Positions 24,788 to 34,801 of a stretch of DNA of 64,000 bases are shown piece by piece. Made by a program: the position numbers and the translations under genes. How positions within the stretch are numbered: position 1 is the first letter of the stretch; the number at the start of each line of letters is the position of its first letter. Source of the DNA: Macrocybe gigantea (taxonomy: Eukaryota; Basidiomycota; Agaricomycetes; Agaricales; Callistosporiaceae); contig SJRY01000246.1 of assembly GCA_011319805.1 (NCBI GenBank), positions 1 to 64,000 on the forward strand, read 5' to 3'. Below the pieces are notes generated by a model. That model did no database searches, had not been told where the DNA came from, and saw nothing but the letters and a program-made list of their open reading frames with translations.

Positions 24788-25202
24788 TGTTATGATTTCA
24801 GGACTTATCATTATCTTGATGATGGGCACATGACTCAAGATCACATGATGAACACGTGACACAAACTGTGATGTGACAAACAAAGTACCATGTGATGACT
24901 CGAGGAAACCCTATGACAATGATGTGTCAGCGCTGACTAGGGTATAGGGCTATTGCGCAGTACCTGCAGGATACCATAAGGAGCGCAGTAGGATCCTTAT
25001 TCATTCAACTTAGGGCAAAGGGTTTCACGTAACACAAGGATAGTATAGTTGTGGTCCATGTCTGGTAGTCGTAATGTATAAATACCTAAATTGTACATAG
25101 TAGAACCCAGCTTCGAGCTGGCTAGTAATAGCATACTTCTCCCCGCCTCTCCTCTTTGAGTTAGTTAGAGTGACCTGCATGCAGACTTGGTTTTGCATAG
25201 CA
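24788..25202 (+). repeat. Gypsy-2 3' LTR
   Basis: The 415-base LTR begins TGTTATGATT and ends GCATAGCA, directly after a purine-rich stretch (AAGAAGGGGGTAA). It carries the same TATA box and AGCTTCGAGCT word as the 5' LTR. Confidence 0.93.
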
Positions 25203-25818
25203 CTTGACTTATAGCTTGAGAAGGTGAAACAAGAAGTCCACTCATGCCATTGATGGAGACCAGCTTCACATCTCGATTACGCAGTATATCCAGCATACCA
25301 ATGTTTGATGTGTCCTGGTCAGAGCCATCCTTCTTTCTGCTCTTGCTCCCATCTTGAACAGTTGCAACGGATGGTTCATTGTTCTTAGCAGGCTTCTTCT
25401 GGGGACGAAGAGTCCGCTAAAAAACAAAATAATATATTGCTGTCAAAAATGAGAATTGCAGTCAACGTACCTTTTCGACCTCTACTCTGGGTGCCAGTGC
25501 ACCATCATTCTTTTCGGCTGCCTTCTTCTGTACTGCCACCTCCTGCTCTAATTCGCATTCCTCCTTCTCTGATGATGGCTGTATGCTGGTTTCCTCTTCA
25601 TCAGCCTCACCTATCAGAAGCATGTCGAGGACCTCGTTGTTCTCATCTTCGAGTAATCCATGTTCTATAGCCCCTGCGATCAGGTCTTGCAAATGAGCCC
25701 GAACTTTTGGCATCAGGTCTCCAGCCCACTCGAACCAATCTTCTTCCCCTTGTTCATTGAACACATCGAAAACCTCTTGCAAATGTGCTTCATCATGTTC
25801 AGACCATTTATATGACAT
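25203..25818 (-). pseudogene. Zinc-motif gene (copy 2), 5' half, cut by Gypsy-2
   Basis: Exon 1 begins at the ATG at 25818 (MSYKWSEHDEAHLQEVFDVF) and contains DWFEWAGDLMPKVRAHLQDL and an acidic/Lys-rich stretch. An intron GTACGT..TTTTAG (about 25472-25419) is followed by RTLRPQKKPAKNNEPSVATV and IGMLDILRNRDVKLVSINGM, up to the Gypsy-2 insertion. The DWFEWAGDLMP block resembles SWLEWSEELMP of copy 1. With the target duplication removed, the frame leads through a short intron to the cysteine motif at 18320. Without the insertion this would be a normal small multi-exon gene. Confidence 0.65.
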
Positions 25819-26004
25819 TTTATCTTGTATTTGCTACCAAGGAATACATCAGATGCATCTACTATGAGAAATTAATTACTCACCAAAATCTCAATTAAAA
25901 CCTTTCTGATACTCTCGAGTTCCACCTTCGACTTCTCTTTCGAGGCATGGTATGCAGAAAATCACTGCAGAATGGAGTCAATATAGTTCTGAACATGAGC
26001 GAAG

Positions 26005-26325
26005 TGTTAGGCTAGACGAATCTTAAAGGACTCGGGCAGACTAAGTGCGAGAGTGTTTTAAGACGATGGCAAATGGAATATTAAGCCTAGCGCTACTGGT
26101 ACATCTAGGAGCCCTTATATACGTTACAGTACTCGAGCACGGACCATGGACTGCGCAAATGCTGTGGACTGCAAATGAGTAAGACTAAGAAGGGAGATGA
26201 CTCAGAGTGACTAGGGAAGTGGAATGACTCGATGGCTGCACACTGCGCAGCATGATGGGGAGGATAAGGGATATGGGAAAGATAAGATAAGAAAATGAAT
26301 AGTCCTTTCGGCAGCATCTGTAACA
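26005..26325 (-). repeat. Solo Gypsy-1 LTR
   Basis: A complete 321-base LTR stands alone. Flanks are CGAAG (26000-26004) and TGAAG (26326-26330), so the target duplication has one C/T difference. Solo LTRs arise by recombination between the two LTRs of an element. Confidence 0.9.
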
Positions 26326-28298
26326 TGAAGAGTTCTGCGGATGCCATATTGTGAAGCAGGAAGGTGGGTGTGACAAACCGAAGTGGGTGTTCAAGTTCTG
26401 CACAATTCCATTCCCATGACCAAGGAAGGAAACCATATTCACTTTTATGGCCAATGAAGTACTACAGATGTTCAAGTCAGGGTCAATGAGGCACAGGCCG
26501 TATCCAATGGGACTGTATGGTTTGATGAGCCATGTTTAGTTACTTTCACTATTTTGTTAATCATCCCAACTACTTTGAAGTGATTGTGGATCTGCGGGAG
26601 GAATGACTGCATTTGCAAATGAACGAGAGGCATACAGACACCTGAGCCAATCGCGAGACTCTGAAACAAGATCAGCCAACAGGCACATAAGGATCATGAG
26701 TGCCTTCATGTACTCAAGTTAGATCTGTAATTAGCAGCAACAGTTAGTCACAACTTTAAACTTTCTGACATGTCTGATGGCGATCGACTCCACTGCGAGC
26801 CCGTGCGACATCACGAAGAAGTCAGATCAGGAATGTTCAAGAAATATGTAGGCGGTGATGAGCGCTCCATGCCGCTGACCACTGATAAGTCCTAATTTGG
26901 TAATCCTGCTCCCGCATTCAAAATCATACCACTACTCGGCCCCCTCAGCATGATACCGCAGTCCAGCTGCTGACTTCTCGTTCGAGTACTCGGAATGTCG
27001 ACAACTCTGTGAGGCTTCCATTCCAGGTCCCGGACACTTCGCCAAATGCATTGCACCCATACATTCTGGACATTCTGCGCTTCCTATACCGCCCAATCCA
27101 GTCAGGCAGTCTTATTCCTATATGCCTTCCCTGATTCCCAGATCTTGAAATGGCAAGACTACTACCATTTTTGATATCGCACCGCCTCATGCCTTCCCAC
27201 GTTCCTGACACTGCCTCGCTGCAGTACATTCAAAACAAGGGATTTCGAGCACACTACCGTTTCATCCACTCTCATTTTGAAATTCATGACTCATATTTCA
27301 CTGATACATTCTATGTTCCTTAGATTATTTTCACGTTCCATTCTATGACGCGTGGCACTGGCTTCAGGATGTTCTTTTACCTACTGTTTCACCTTTTATG
27401 TTCAGATTTCGAATGGACTTACATCTCCCCAACGTTTCAGCCACTAAACGACCCTTTCAAAATCATACGATACGTTTTCTCATTCGGTTTCGACTTCACT
27501 GGTTATTCCGATACTTGAAATCTTCTCATCTATAAAAACCCATGTACTTGGCATTTGTAACAACATAGAAAAAGTTACCGTCTCAGTCCTTCAGCAGTCT
27601 CGCAGTCTATGACTTGTGTGGAGTTCTTGTGTTATCCGATCCCAAAGTGTTGCGCTCGTGTGGAGCCACAGTACTTAGTCTCAAAATCAGTGTCCCTGGC
27701 TTCACGTGGAGGTCACTATTGTCGAAACCCTTCCGAAACCCTCACCGAAGCCCTCGATATTGCACGGGAACTCAGCTAAGTCTAACCACCTTGTTTCGAA
27801 AAACCCGAAATCTGCTCGAAACCATCCATAATCACTGCGTTCCATTCCCCCCCCTTCACTCAACAGACCCTCAGGTTACTCTGTGACTTGAACAGCTCGT
27901 AGTTTATACAGCCTCGGATAGGGACTGACGCTTCCTTCATTCCACCTTGTTGGTTTGTAGGTTAGTGCTTCCTGATAGTTATCAGCAGTATGGGGTGACC
28001 ATTGAAGACCTGTGTGCGCCTATCAGGTCGTATTATGACTTCATATGCATTTCGATGACAACAGTGATTGTGATCAGGACAATATAAGAGGTGATGAGGA
28101 GCGTGCCCCACTTGCCTGAGAGGAAATGTTAGTCACACAGAATGATGAGCGATGCTACAGCAAATAGCATGAGTAGGTAGGTGGTGCTAATGATGACAGT
28201 CGCCGAGAACTGAGATCATATAGTGCCCTCATGTGTGTTATGTAGGATCCTGAGATATTGACTGCCAGCGAGAATGTCGAAGATCAGCCTACCGAAAC
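26326..28298. other. Long stretch without a recognisable gene
   Basis: Only short frames without recognisable content occur. A TATA-like CTATAAAAACCC near 27531 is followed by sequence that looks like a Pol II leader, but I cannot define LTR borders or a coding region. If the inversion proposed in the findings is right, 28298 was once followed by the sequence now ending at 50746 in reverse. Confidence 0.45.
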
Positions 28299-28619
28299 TG
28301 TTAGGCTAGACGAATCTTAAAGGACTCAGGCAGACTAAGTGCGAGAGTGGTTTAAGACGATGGCAAATGGAATATTAAGCCTAGCGCTACTGGTACATCT
28401 GGGAGTCCTTATATATGTTACAGTACTCGAGCACGGACCACGGACTGCGCAAATGCTGTGGACTGCGGATGAGTAAGACTAAGGAAGCGATGACTCGGAG
28501 TGACTAGGAAAGTGGAATGACTCGATGGCTGCGCACTGCGCAGTGTGATGGGGAGGATAAGGGATGGGGGAAAGATAAGATAAGAAATTGAATAGTCCTT
28601 TTGGGCGGCATCTGTAACA
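28299..28619 (-). repeat. Gypsy-1 'Z' 3' LTR
   Basis: It is bounded by TGTTAGG and TGTAACA on the plus strand and preceded on the minus strand by the purine tract AAAGAGAGGGTGA. It shares the subfamily marks GGAAGCGATGACT and GCAGTGTGATGG with the LTRs at 34802 and 50747. Confidence 0.93.
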
Positions 28620-28654
28620 TCACCCTCTCTTTAGATTCGCGTCCTCGCGAAAAG

Positions 28655-29057
28655 ACCCTAGTCCAGTTGTCCCCACCCATTATTGGTCTCCCAGGCAGTT
28701 GCGGCACGTGGGGCCCACGTATGAATGAGTTCTTCATTATAGGAGCGGATGTGGTGGAGCATGGTGGCGAGGAGTTTAAGTCGTCGGTTCTCTGTGCGAA
28801 GCATCTCCATTGCTTCGCGAAGCGCGATGCGTTCAGCTGCTGTGGGACCGGTCCCATCAGGGGTTCGCCCAGTCCAAAGGTGTGTGCGGACAGTCATAAC
28901 GTAGCGCAGATATGCGCCGAGTGTGATGGCGAGGGATCCATGTAGTCGCTAGCGTTGAGAATCCTTGCCAGATTCTCGAGGTCGCTTGGGCGGTTGGGGG
29001 TAGGTGCGCGGCTGTCCTCGCTGCTGTCGATGCTGATGGGGGCGTTGGTGGTCATGA
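28655..29057 (-). pseudogene. Gypsy-1 'Z' extra 3' ORF, frameshifted
   Basis: The ATG at 29057 overlaps the pol stop as ATGA. One C is missing from the run in the bases for DYMDP (near 28945), which shifts the frame. The remainder (LWTGRTPDGTGPTAAERIAL to WETNNGWGQLD) stays open to the stop near 28656. The intact version is at 36395-36793. Confidence 0.75.
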
Positions 29058-31950
29058 TGTGCGATTTTTGGTCTTCTTTCCTCTTGTCATGGTCCTTTTA
29101 TCCTGGTTCGTAGTCTTTTTTAGGAAGCGGTCCAGAGCTTGCTGCGCATTCCCCAGTTCCTTCTCTTTGATCCATGTGTTTTCCTCGTGCCCGTACCCTT
29201 TCCATTTGACCAGGAATAGAGTTCCTCTTCCTTGTTTCTTCCTTTTTAGAATTTCTTCTACCTCGTACTCTTCTTCATCATTTATGATTTCAGGCGGTGG
29301 CGGCGATGGTCGCTCTTGTATCTTGAAACGGGGTCCTTTGTAGGGTGTGAGTAGTGTTTCATTGAACACAGGGTGTATCAGCTGCCATGACGCTGGGAGT
29401 TCTAGGCGATATGCTGAGGCGCCTTTCTTTTCGATCACCTTGAACGGTCCGTATCGGAGTGCCGATAACTTCTTTGATGGTCGATTGACTGTGATATTGG
29501 TGGCTTCGAGCCATACTCCATCTCCTTTCTTGTATTCACGGGCCGGTTTTTGTCTCGCATCGTAATTGTCTTTGGCCCGTGTTTGCGCATACTGTAGTGC
29601 AGCATTTGCTTCTTTCCGCATTTGGTTCATTTTTTCGATGAAGTTCTTTGCTGCGGGATTGTTCCCTTCTGCTGTCTGTGGTTCTCCCTTCCAGGGATGC
29701 ATTCCGTAGTTGAGGTAGAATGGTGTTTCCTTTGTTCCCTGGTGTGTTTTATCGTTGTATTGATACTCTGCGATTGCTATCCATTCCGCCCAATCGTCCT
29801 GTAGGTTGTTCGTGAAGCTTCTGAGGAAAGCTTCCGTCTCCTGATGGGATCGTTCCGCCTGTCCATCTGTCTGTGGATGATAGGCCGTTGATAGGTTTTG
29901 CTTTGTTCCAAGCAGTTTCAGAAGCGCTGTCATGAATCGTGCTGCAAATTGGGGTCCTCGGTCGCTGATGATCTTTCGTGGAATTCCATGAAGTCGCCAC
30001 ACATTGTCTCGGTATAGTCGTGCGAGGCCTTCTGCTGTGAGTTCAGTGTTTGTAGGAATCAGGTGGATCATCTTGGTCAGGCGGTCTGTGACTGCGGCGA
30101 TGGCATTAAAGCCGTTCGAGTTGGGTAGCGGTCCTATGAGATCTACTCCAATATCTTCCCATGGCTGTTGCGGAATCTCATGCGGGTGTAGTGGCGCATG
30201 TTTCTTTTGTCGAATGATTTTGTTTCTTTGACATGTTTCGCATCCATTAACATATTTTTTGATGTCCGTTAGCATTGATGGCCACCAGTAGGTGCGGTTT
30301 ATGAGTTCGTGCATACGATATTGTCCTGGATGCCCTCCAATGGGAGTGTCGTGGTGTTCAAACATGATGTCTTCCTTTAGTTTGTTGTCTGGAGGGATGT
30401 AAATTTTCCCTCCTGCATATACGATGTGGTCTTCCTCTGTGAACCAGTGCGGTTTTTCCTTCAGTCCTGTTGTTACGATCGTTTCTCTTCGTGCGCATTG
30501 TCGAATTTGTTCTATTCTTGGGGATTCGATCATCGTGATCCCCCTTGTCCATATTGTTTTGTTATTTTCTGCTTCCCCTTTTTGCAGGTGTTCGTCCTCG
30601 AACATCATAAATTCGAAGTCTCGTTCATTATTCTCTTCCAGATGTCGGATGAATGCGGCTTCTTTGATCATTTGTATGTCATCCTTTTCTGCTAGGTTTT
30701 CTTCGTATCCTGCCATTCGTGATAAGACGTCTGCTTTTCCGTTCGCTTTTCCTGGTACGTGTCGTAGTTCATAGTCATATTCTTGTAATTTCAGGTACCA
30801 GCCAATCTGTCTCGAATTGAGTCGCTGCGGCTTCCGGAAGTATGATAGGTTTTTATGATCTGTCAATATTTCGAACTTCTCTCGAGCTTCGAGGAGGTAT
30901 TGTCTCCATGTCTTTAGTGCGACCATTATCGCAAGAAGTTCCTTGTCATAGATTTCGTAGTTTTGTTCCGCTGGGGTCATGCATCTCGAAATGAATGCGA
31001 TCGGATGCCATAGTCCTTTCTGCTGTTGTGATAGTACCGCTCCAATGGCATATCCTGAGGCGTCCGTTTCGACTCGGAATTTTCCTTCTGTCTGTGGTAA
31101 TGCTAGGATGGGTGCTGAGGTTATATGTCGGATCAGTTCTTTGAAAGCGCTTTGTTGCTTGTCTGTCCACTGGAATGTTTTGTTCCCCATCAACTCCGTC
31201 AGGGGTTTAGCAACCTTTGCATATCCCTTGATGAATCGTCGGTAAAAGTTCGTGAATCCCAAGAACTTTTGTAGTTCTTTCTTCGTCTTTGGGGTTGGCC
31301 AGGATTGTACGGCTGTGATCTTTTCTGGTTCCATTTCTACCTTCCCTTCTCCTACGATGTATCCTAGTACTGGGACTTTCGATGATTCCCAGACACATTT
31401 TGGTCCTTTGATGAATAGGTCGTTCTTGTTCAGTATTTCCATGACTTCTATGGTGTTCTTTTGAAGTTCCTCTCGTGTTCGTCCGATGATTATGATGTCG
31501 TCCATATAGATTATGCACACTCTTCTTCGTATTTGGTCTTGGAAGAGGCTCGCCATCATTCGGCTGAAAGTGCCTGGTGCGTTGCACTGCCCAAAATACA
31601 TGACTGTCGGTTCGAAGAGTCCTCTTGCTGTTAGGAAGGCTGCCTTCCATTCGTCCCCTTTCCGGATGTGCACGTTATTGTATCCCCAGATGATATCGAT
31701 CTTGCTAAAGTACTTTGCTCCTTGTAGTACGTCAAGGAGCTCGCTGATGCGTGGTAGTGGGAATTTGTCTTTGACCATGTATTTGTTTATCTCCCGGTAA
31801 TCTTGGATGAGTCGTTTGCTTCCGTCCTTCTTGTTGCAAAAAAAGCAGGGTGCTGCGTAAGGTGATTTCGATGGGCGTATTTTTCCTGTTCGTAATCCTT
31901 CTTCGACGAAGGCATCTAGTTCCTCTAGTTCTTTCTGTGTCATCGGATAA
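29052..31950 (-). CDS. pol: Gypsy-1 'Z' pol: RT, RNase H, integrase, chromodomain (963-codon frame)
   Basis: This is the longest intact frame in the window. From its N-terminus: a reverse transcriptase with GLRTGKIRPSKSPYAAPCFF, LIQDYREINKY and IIYMDDIIIIGRT, then RNase H (FRVETDASGYAIGAVLSQ; LTDHKNLSYF). Integrase follows, with H-x-H/C-x2-C zinc region ending CETCQRNK and core DLIGPLP, ISDRGPQF, then a GPY/F-like segment (RYGPFKVIEKKG) and a chromodomain (FLVKWKGYGHEENTWI) that may guide integration to heterochromatin. The first codons here are not the true start: the solo LTR at 31951 cuts pol, and the upstream protease/RT part lies at 32270-32995. The TGA stop overlaps the next ATG. Confidence 0.93.
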
Positions 31951-32269
31951 TGTTACAGACGCCGCCCAAAAGGACTATTCAATTTCTTATCTTATCTCTC
32001 CTCCATCCCTTATCCCCTATCACACTGCGCAGTGCGCAGCCATCGAGTCATTCCACTTCCCTAGTCACTCCGAGTCATCTCCTCCTTAGTCTTACTCATC
32101 CGCAGTCCACAGCATTTGCGCAGTTCGTGGTCCGTGCTCGAGTACTGTAACATATATAAGGATTCCCAGATGTACCAGTAGCGCTAGGCTTAATATTCCA
32201 TTTGCCATCGTCTTAAACCACTCTCGCACTTAGTCTGCCCGAGTCCTTTAAGATTCGTCTAGCCTAACA
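31951..32269 (+). repeat. Solo Gypsy-1 LTR inserted in 'Z' pol
   Basis: A 319-base LTR in the opposite orientation to its host element, with perfect target duplications GATAA at 31946-31950 and 32270-32274. Removing the LTR and one GATAA restores an alignment with the other copy near 53020. Confidence 0.95.
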
Positions 32270-32995
32270 GATAAACCTTGCTCGGTATCGTTTTGGGTGC
32301 ATCTTTCGTTAAGTTTATTTCATGGTCCCATTCTTTGTGGTCTGGTAAGCGATCAAAGTTCTTCTCCTTGAAGAGGTGTTTGAATCTGATCAGATATGGG
32401 GGTATCTGGGTTCCTGTCTTGTCGCTGGCTGTGGTTTTCACTGATTCGGTCACCTTCTGTATCTTAATCGTCTGGTGGTTTATTTTGCATGTTTTAGGGC
32501 ATCTGTCGAAGACAACTTCTCCTGTCCTCCATTTGATTGTTGGGTTGTGGTAGACAAGCCAATCATGTCCTAGTAGCATATCCGTTTTTCCGATGTCGAG
32601 TACGATGGCTTCCATGTGTTCTTTGTGTCCTTTAATGTCGATGTGGACCTCCGCTACTCGGTCTGCTGTTTTCTGGCGGTTGGGTGATCCGTCTGCGTTT
32701 ATGATTTGAATCTTCTTGATTCGTCATGTCTTCAGTCCTGTTTTTGCTACTATAGCGGTGTTGATGCAGGTCCTGTCTGCTCCGCTATCGACTTCTGGTA
32801 TTATCGTTGCTATTCCTTTTCGCGTTCGTATCTTCGCTGGTACTGCGAGTTCTTTTCTTTTAGGTGGTCTATCACCTCGGATGGTTCTTCTTGGTGCTTC
32901 AGGTCGCTTTGCAGGAATGGTGTATTTCAAGTACGGGATGATCTACATCCGGTATCGAAGCGAGTCTGTTTCAGCTGTATGGGTCGCGATTTAGC
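32270..32995 (-). pseudogene. pol: Gypsy-1 'Z' protease and start of RT
   Basis: The retropepsin active site reads EVDSGADRTCIN (near 32800) and is followed by the flap-like IGKTDMLLGHDWLVYHNP region. A TGA after KTGLKT (about 32726) is shared with the copy at 53467, so it predates both or arose twice at one CpG. The frame differs from that of gag, so expression would need a frameshift. It ends at the inserted LTR. Confidence 0.8.
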
Positions 32996-33000
32996 ACCTC

Positions 33001-34137
33001 TTAGTCGGACCCTTCGACAAAACCCTCTTTGTCAGAGCTTTCTTCATCCTTGTCTTCTTCGTCTTCTTCTCCTTCTTCTTTTACTTCTCTGACTCGGGAT
33101 TTTCCTTTCTTCTTCTTCTTGCAGTTTCGTGCATAGTGTCCTTTCAAGCCGCAATTGAAACATGTGATGTTTGCTGCTCCTTTCCGTGGTTCCGGACAGT
33201 TTCGTGAAAGGTGTCCTGGCTTATTGCAATTGAAGCAATTGTTGCTTCGTACTTTGTCGACCTCCATGGCCTGTCCTGCTCCTCGGCTCGAGTTCCCAGG
33301 TTTGCGTTGGTTGTTTGTGAACTCTCCCCTCATTACATTCCTATGTTCATCAATGTTTCGCCCGATCGCTCGAACTGTCTTGATATATTCGTCTCCATCT
33401 GTTGGGAGTACAGAGATCGAGTGTACGGCTTCTGCTGTTCTCCGGTTTAAACTCTTCTCGAGTAGGAAGCGAGGTGCTGTTCCTGTCATTCCCGCTTTTC
33501 CCGCGAGGTCTACGAATTCATCTAGGAATTCATCAATGGGTCGGTTTCCCTGTCTGATGTTGAATAATTTGCTTCCTGCTTGCGACGGTGACATGACATT
33601 GCTGAATCGTGTTTCTATTTCGGTTACGAAATCGGCCCATGTGCTTTGATTAGTCGTAGTGTCAATTTTCTTTGACGCCCAGTGGGCTCCTGGTCCGTCG
33701 GTCATCCTGGATAGTACTGCTCCAATCTTCTGTACATCGGTGAGGTCTCCATGTGCGGTTATGTAGAGTTTCATCTTCCTCCACCAAATGTCGAAAGCTG
33801 TTCGATCTCCTGTGAAGGATTTCGGATCGGCGATAATTCCTTTGTATTCTGTCGTCATTGTCTGTGGAATCTCTTCGTTGTTGTCTTGGTCTTGGTCTTC
33901 CTGTACTTGGGACTGTTGTGCTTGGATCTGCTGTTCTTGAATCTGCTTTTGTCTTCGTTCTTCTCTCTGTTCTTTCCAGTAATCTAGGTCGATTCCTGCG
34001 ATTCTACAGGCCTGTTCAAAATCGGCCCACTCTGCGGCAGTTGGTCCGTCTGTCTTTGGTAGTCTCTTTCGCTCCCTCCACCGATAGTATTCGTTCCAGT
34101 CGCTGTCGCTTACTTTCGCCACGGTGGTGCGATTTCC
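33001..34137 (-). CDS. gag: Gypsy-1 'Z' gag with two CCHC knuckles
   Basis: The frame covers a coiled N-terminal part, a capsid-like region (DRTAFDIWWRKMKLYI; FVTEIETRFSNVMSP; RPIDEFLDEFVDLAGKAGM) and two zinc knuckles, [14 protein letters not shown] and [14 protein letters not shown], ending in a Lys-rich then acidic tail. No ATG precedes the conserved N-terminal sequence: the frame is open from the TAA at 34141-34143 (GTG at about 34122), and the first ATG is at MTTEYKG near 33858. The upstream ORF is in the same frame, see that entry. The CDS end is the TAA at 33001-33003. Confidence 0.88.
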   Translation of the reverse strand, partial: GNRTTVAKVSDSDWNEYYRWRERKRLPKTDGPTAAEWADFEQACRIAGIDLDYWKEQREERRQKQIQEQQIQAQQSQVQEDQDQDNNEEIPQTMTTEYKGIIADPKSFTGDRTAFDIWWRKMKLYITAHGDLTDVQKIGAVLSRMTDGPGAHWASKKIDTTTNQSTWADFVTEIETRFSNVMSPSQAGSKLFNIRQGNRPIDEFLDEFVDLAGKAGMTGTAPRFLLEKSLNRRTAEAVHSISVLPTDGDEYIKTVRAIGRNIDEHRNVMRGEFTNNQRKPGNSSRGAGQAMEVDKVRSNNCFNCNKPGHLSRNCPEPRKGAANITCFNCGLKGHYARNCKKKKKGKSRVREVKEEGEEDEEDKDEESSDKEGFVEGSD

Positions 34138-34140
34138 TTC

Positions 34141-34758
34141 TTATGCTGTACTTCGGCGAGTCGGTCTTCTGAAGGGGTTTGGTAATTTCGTTCCTATGTG
34201 CCCCTGACTTTGGTGTCGCTCTCGTTGATTCTGTCGTACGCTCTGTGCGTCGTGTCCTCTCTGTATTAGTATGTCCTCTTCTTGTACCCGGCGATTGTAG
34301 TTTTCAATCTGCTGTTGTCTGAAGTTTCGGGCTTGTGTTCGTTCCTCTCTTGTCTTCTTGCAGATCGGTTCGTCCTCTTCTTCGGCAGGAAGATTCTGGT
34401 CTGACCACAGCTCTTCTAGGCTTATCCCGTATTCTCCTTCTAGTAAGAGTTCTGTAATGAGTTGTGCTGCTCCGTCACTGAAAATCTCAGTGGGTTCGTC
34501 TGTGGTGGTGAAGGCAAACTCTCTCAGGAATGCCTGTTCTTCTTCGTCGCTACTTGGTGTAGGCGTATGCTCCCTCTTTTGTTTGTTCGAATTGCTAGTG
34601 TCTCTGCGGTTGGCGTGGACTGTCTCTGCGAATGGCGTGGACTGCAATGTGTGATCTACTTCTCTGAGCCAGGTGCTCTCGTCGCTCGTGCTAGTGCTTG
34701 CTGGGTCGGCGACCGCTTGTCGTCGAATGTTGATCAGGTCTTTGATAAAGCGTGACGT
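34141..34758 (-). CDS. Gypsy-1 'Z' upstream ORF in frame with gag
   Basis: A frame of 206 codons (stop included) lies between the primer site and gag. It is acidic in the middle (TPTPSSDEEEQAFLREFAF; LPAEEEDEPI) and Arg/Gln-rich at the end (RNFRQQQIENYNRRVQEED). It ends with TAA and gag continues in the same frame 21 bases later. The matching start in the other copy is ATG (55505) but here is ACG (34758). Either this is the N-terminal part of a larger Gag reached by readthrough, or a separate leader protein. I know no homolog. Confidence 0.6.
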   Translation of the reverse strand, partial: TSRFIKDLINIRRQAVADPASTSTSDESTWLREVDHTLQSTPFAETVHANRRDTSNSNKQKREHTPTPSSDEEEQAFLREFAFTTTDEPTEIFSDGAAQLITELLLEGEYGISLEELWSDQNLPAEEEDEPICKKTREERTQARNFRQQQIENYNRRVQEEDILIQRGHDAQSVRQNQRERHQSQGHIGTKLPNPFRRPTRRSTA

Positions 34759-34788
34759 GGTGTGTGTGAGTCTGAGCGAGTCTCGACG

Positions 34789-34799
34789 AGGCTTAATAT
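34789..34799 (-). promoter_or_regulatory. Gypsy-1 self-primer binding site
   Basis: On the minus strand ATATTAAGCCT starts two bases after the 5' LTR. It is the exact reverse complement of AGGCTTAATAT at 34875-34885 in the LTR, about 35 bases downstream of the TATATAAGG box. The same site follows the LTR of the second copy at 55536-55546. No tRNA-type primer site (TGG...) is present. Confidence 0.7.
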
Positions 34800-34801
34800 C
34801 T

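Larger units (their letters stand above)
18343..25202 (+). mobile_element. Gypsy-2 chromovirus, full-length but inactivated
   Basis: Two 415-base LTRs bound a 6860-base element with gag, protease, reverse transcriptase, RNase H, integrase and chromodomain in Ty3/Gypsy order. The five-base flanks are CTCGA (18338-18342) and CTTGA (25203-25207), a target duplication with one C to T change. The left LTR starts TATTATGA instead of TGTTATGA, a G to A change. It sits inside the second zinc-motif gene. Many stops in pol are CGA to TGA or TGG to TAG transitions, so it is long dead. Confidence 0.95.

Noticed and set aside
27531..27600. A solo LTR or promoter starting near the TATA-like CTATAAAAACCC
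   Set aside because: No TG/CA borders, no second copy and no target duplication could be found in the window; the same holds for the TATA-like word near 11454.
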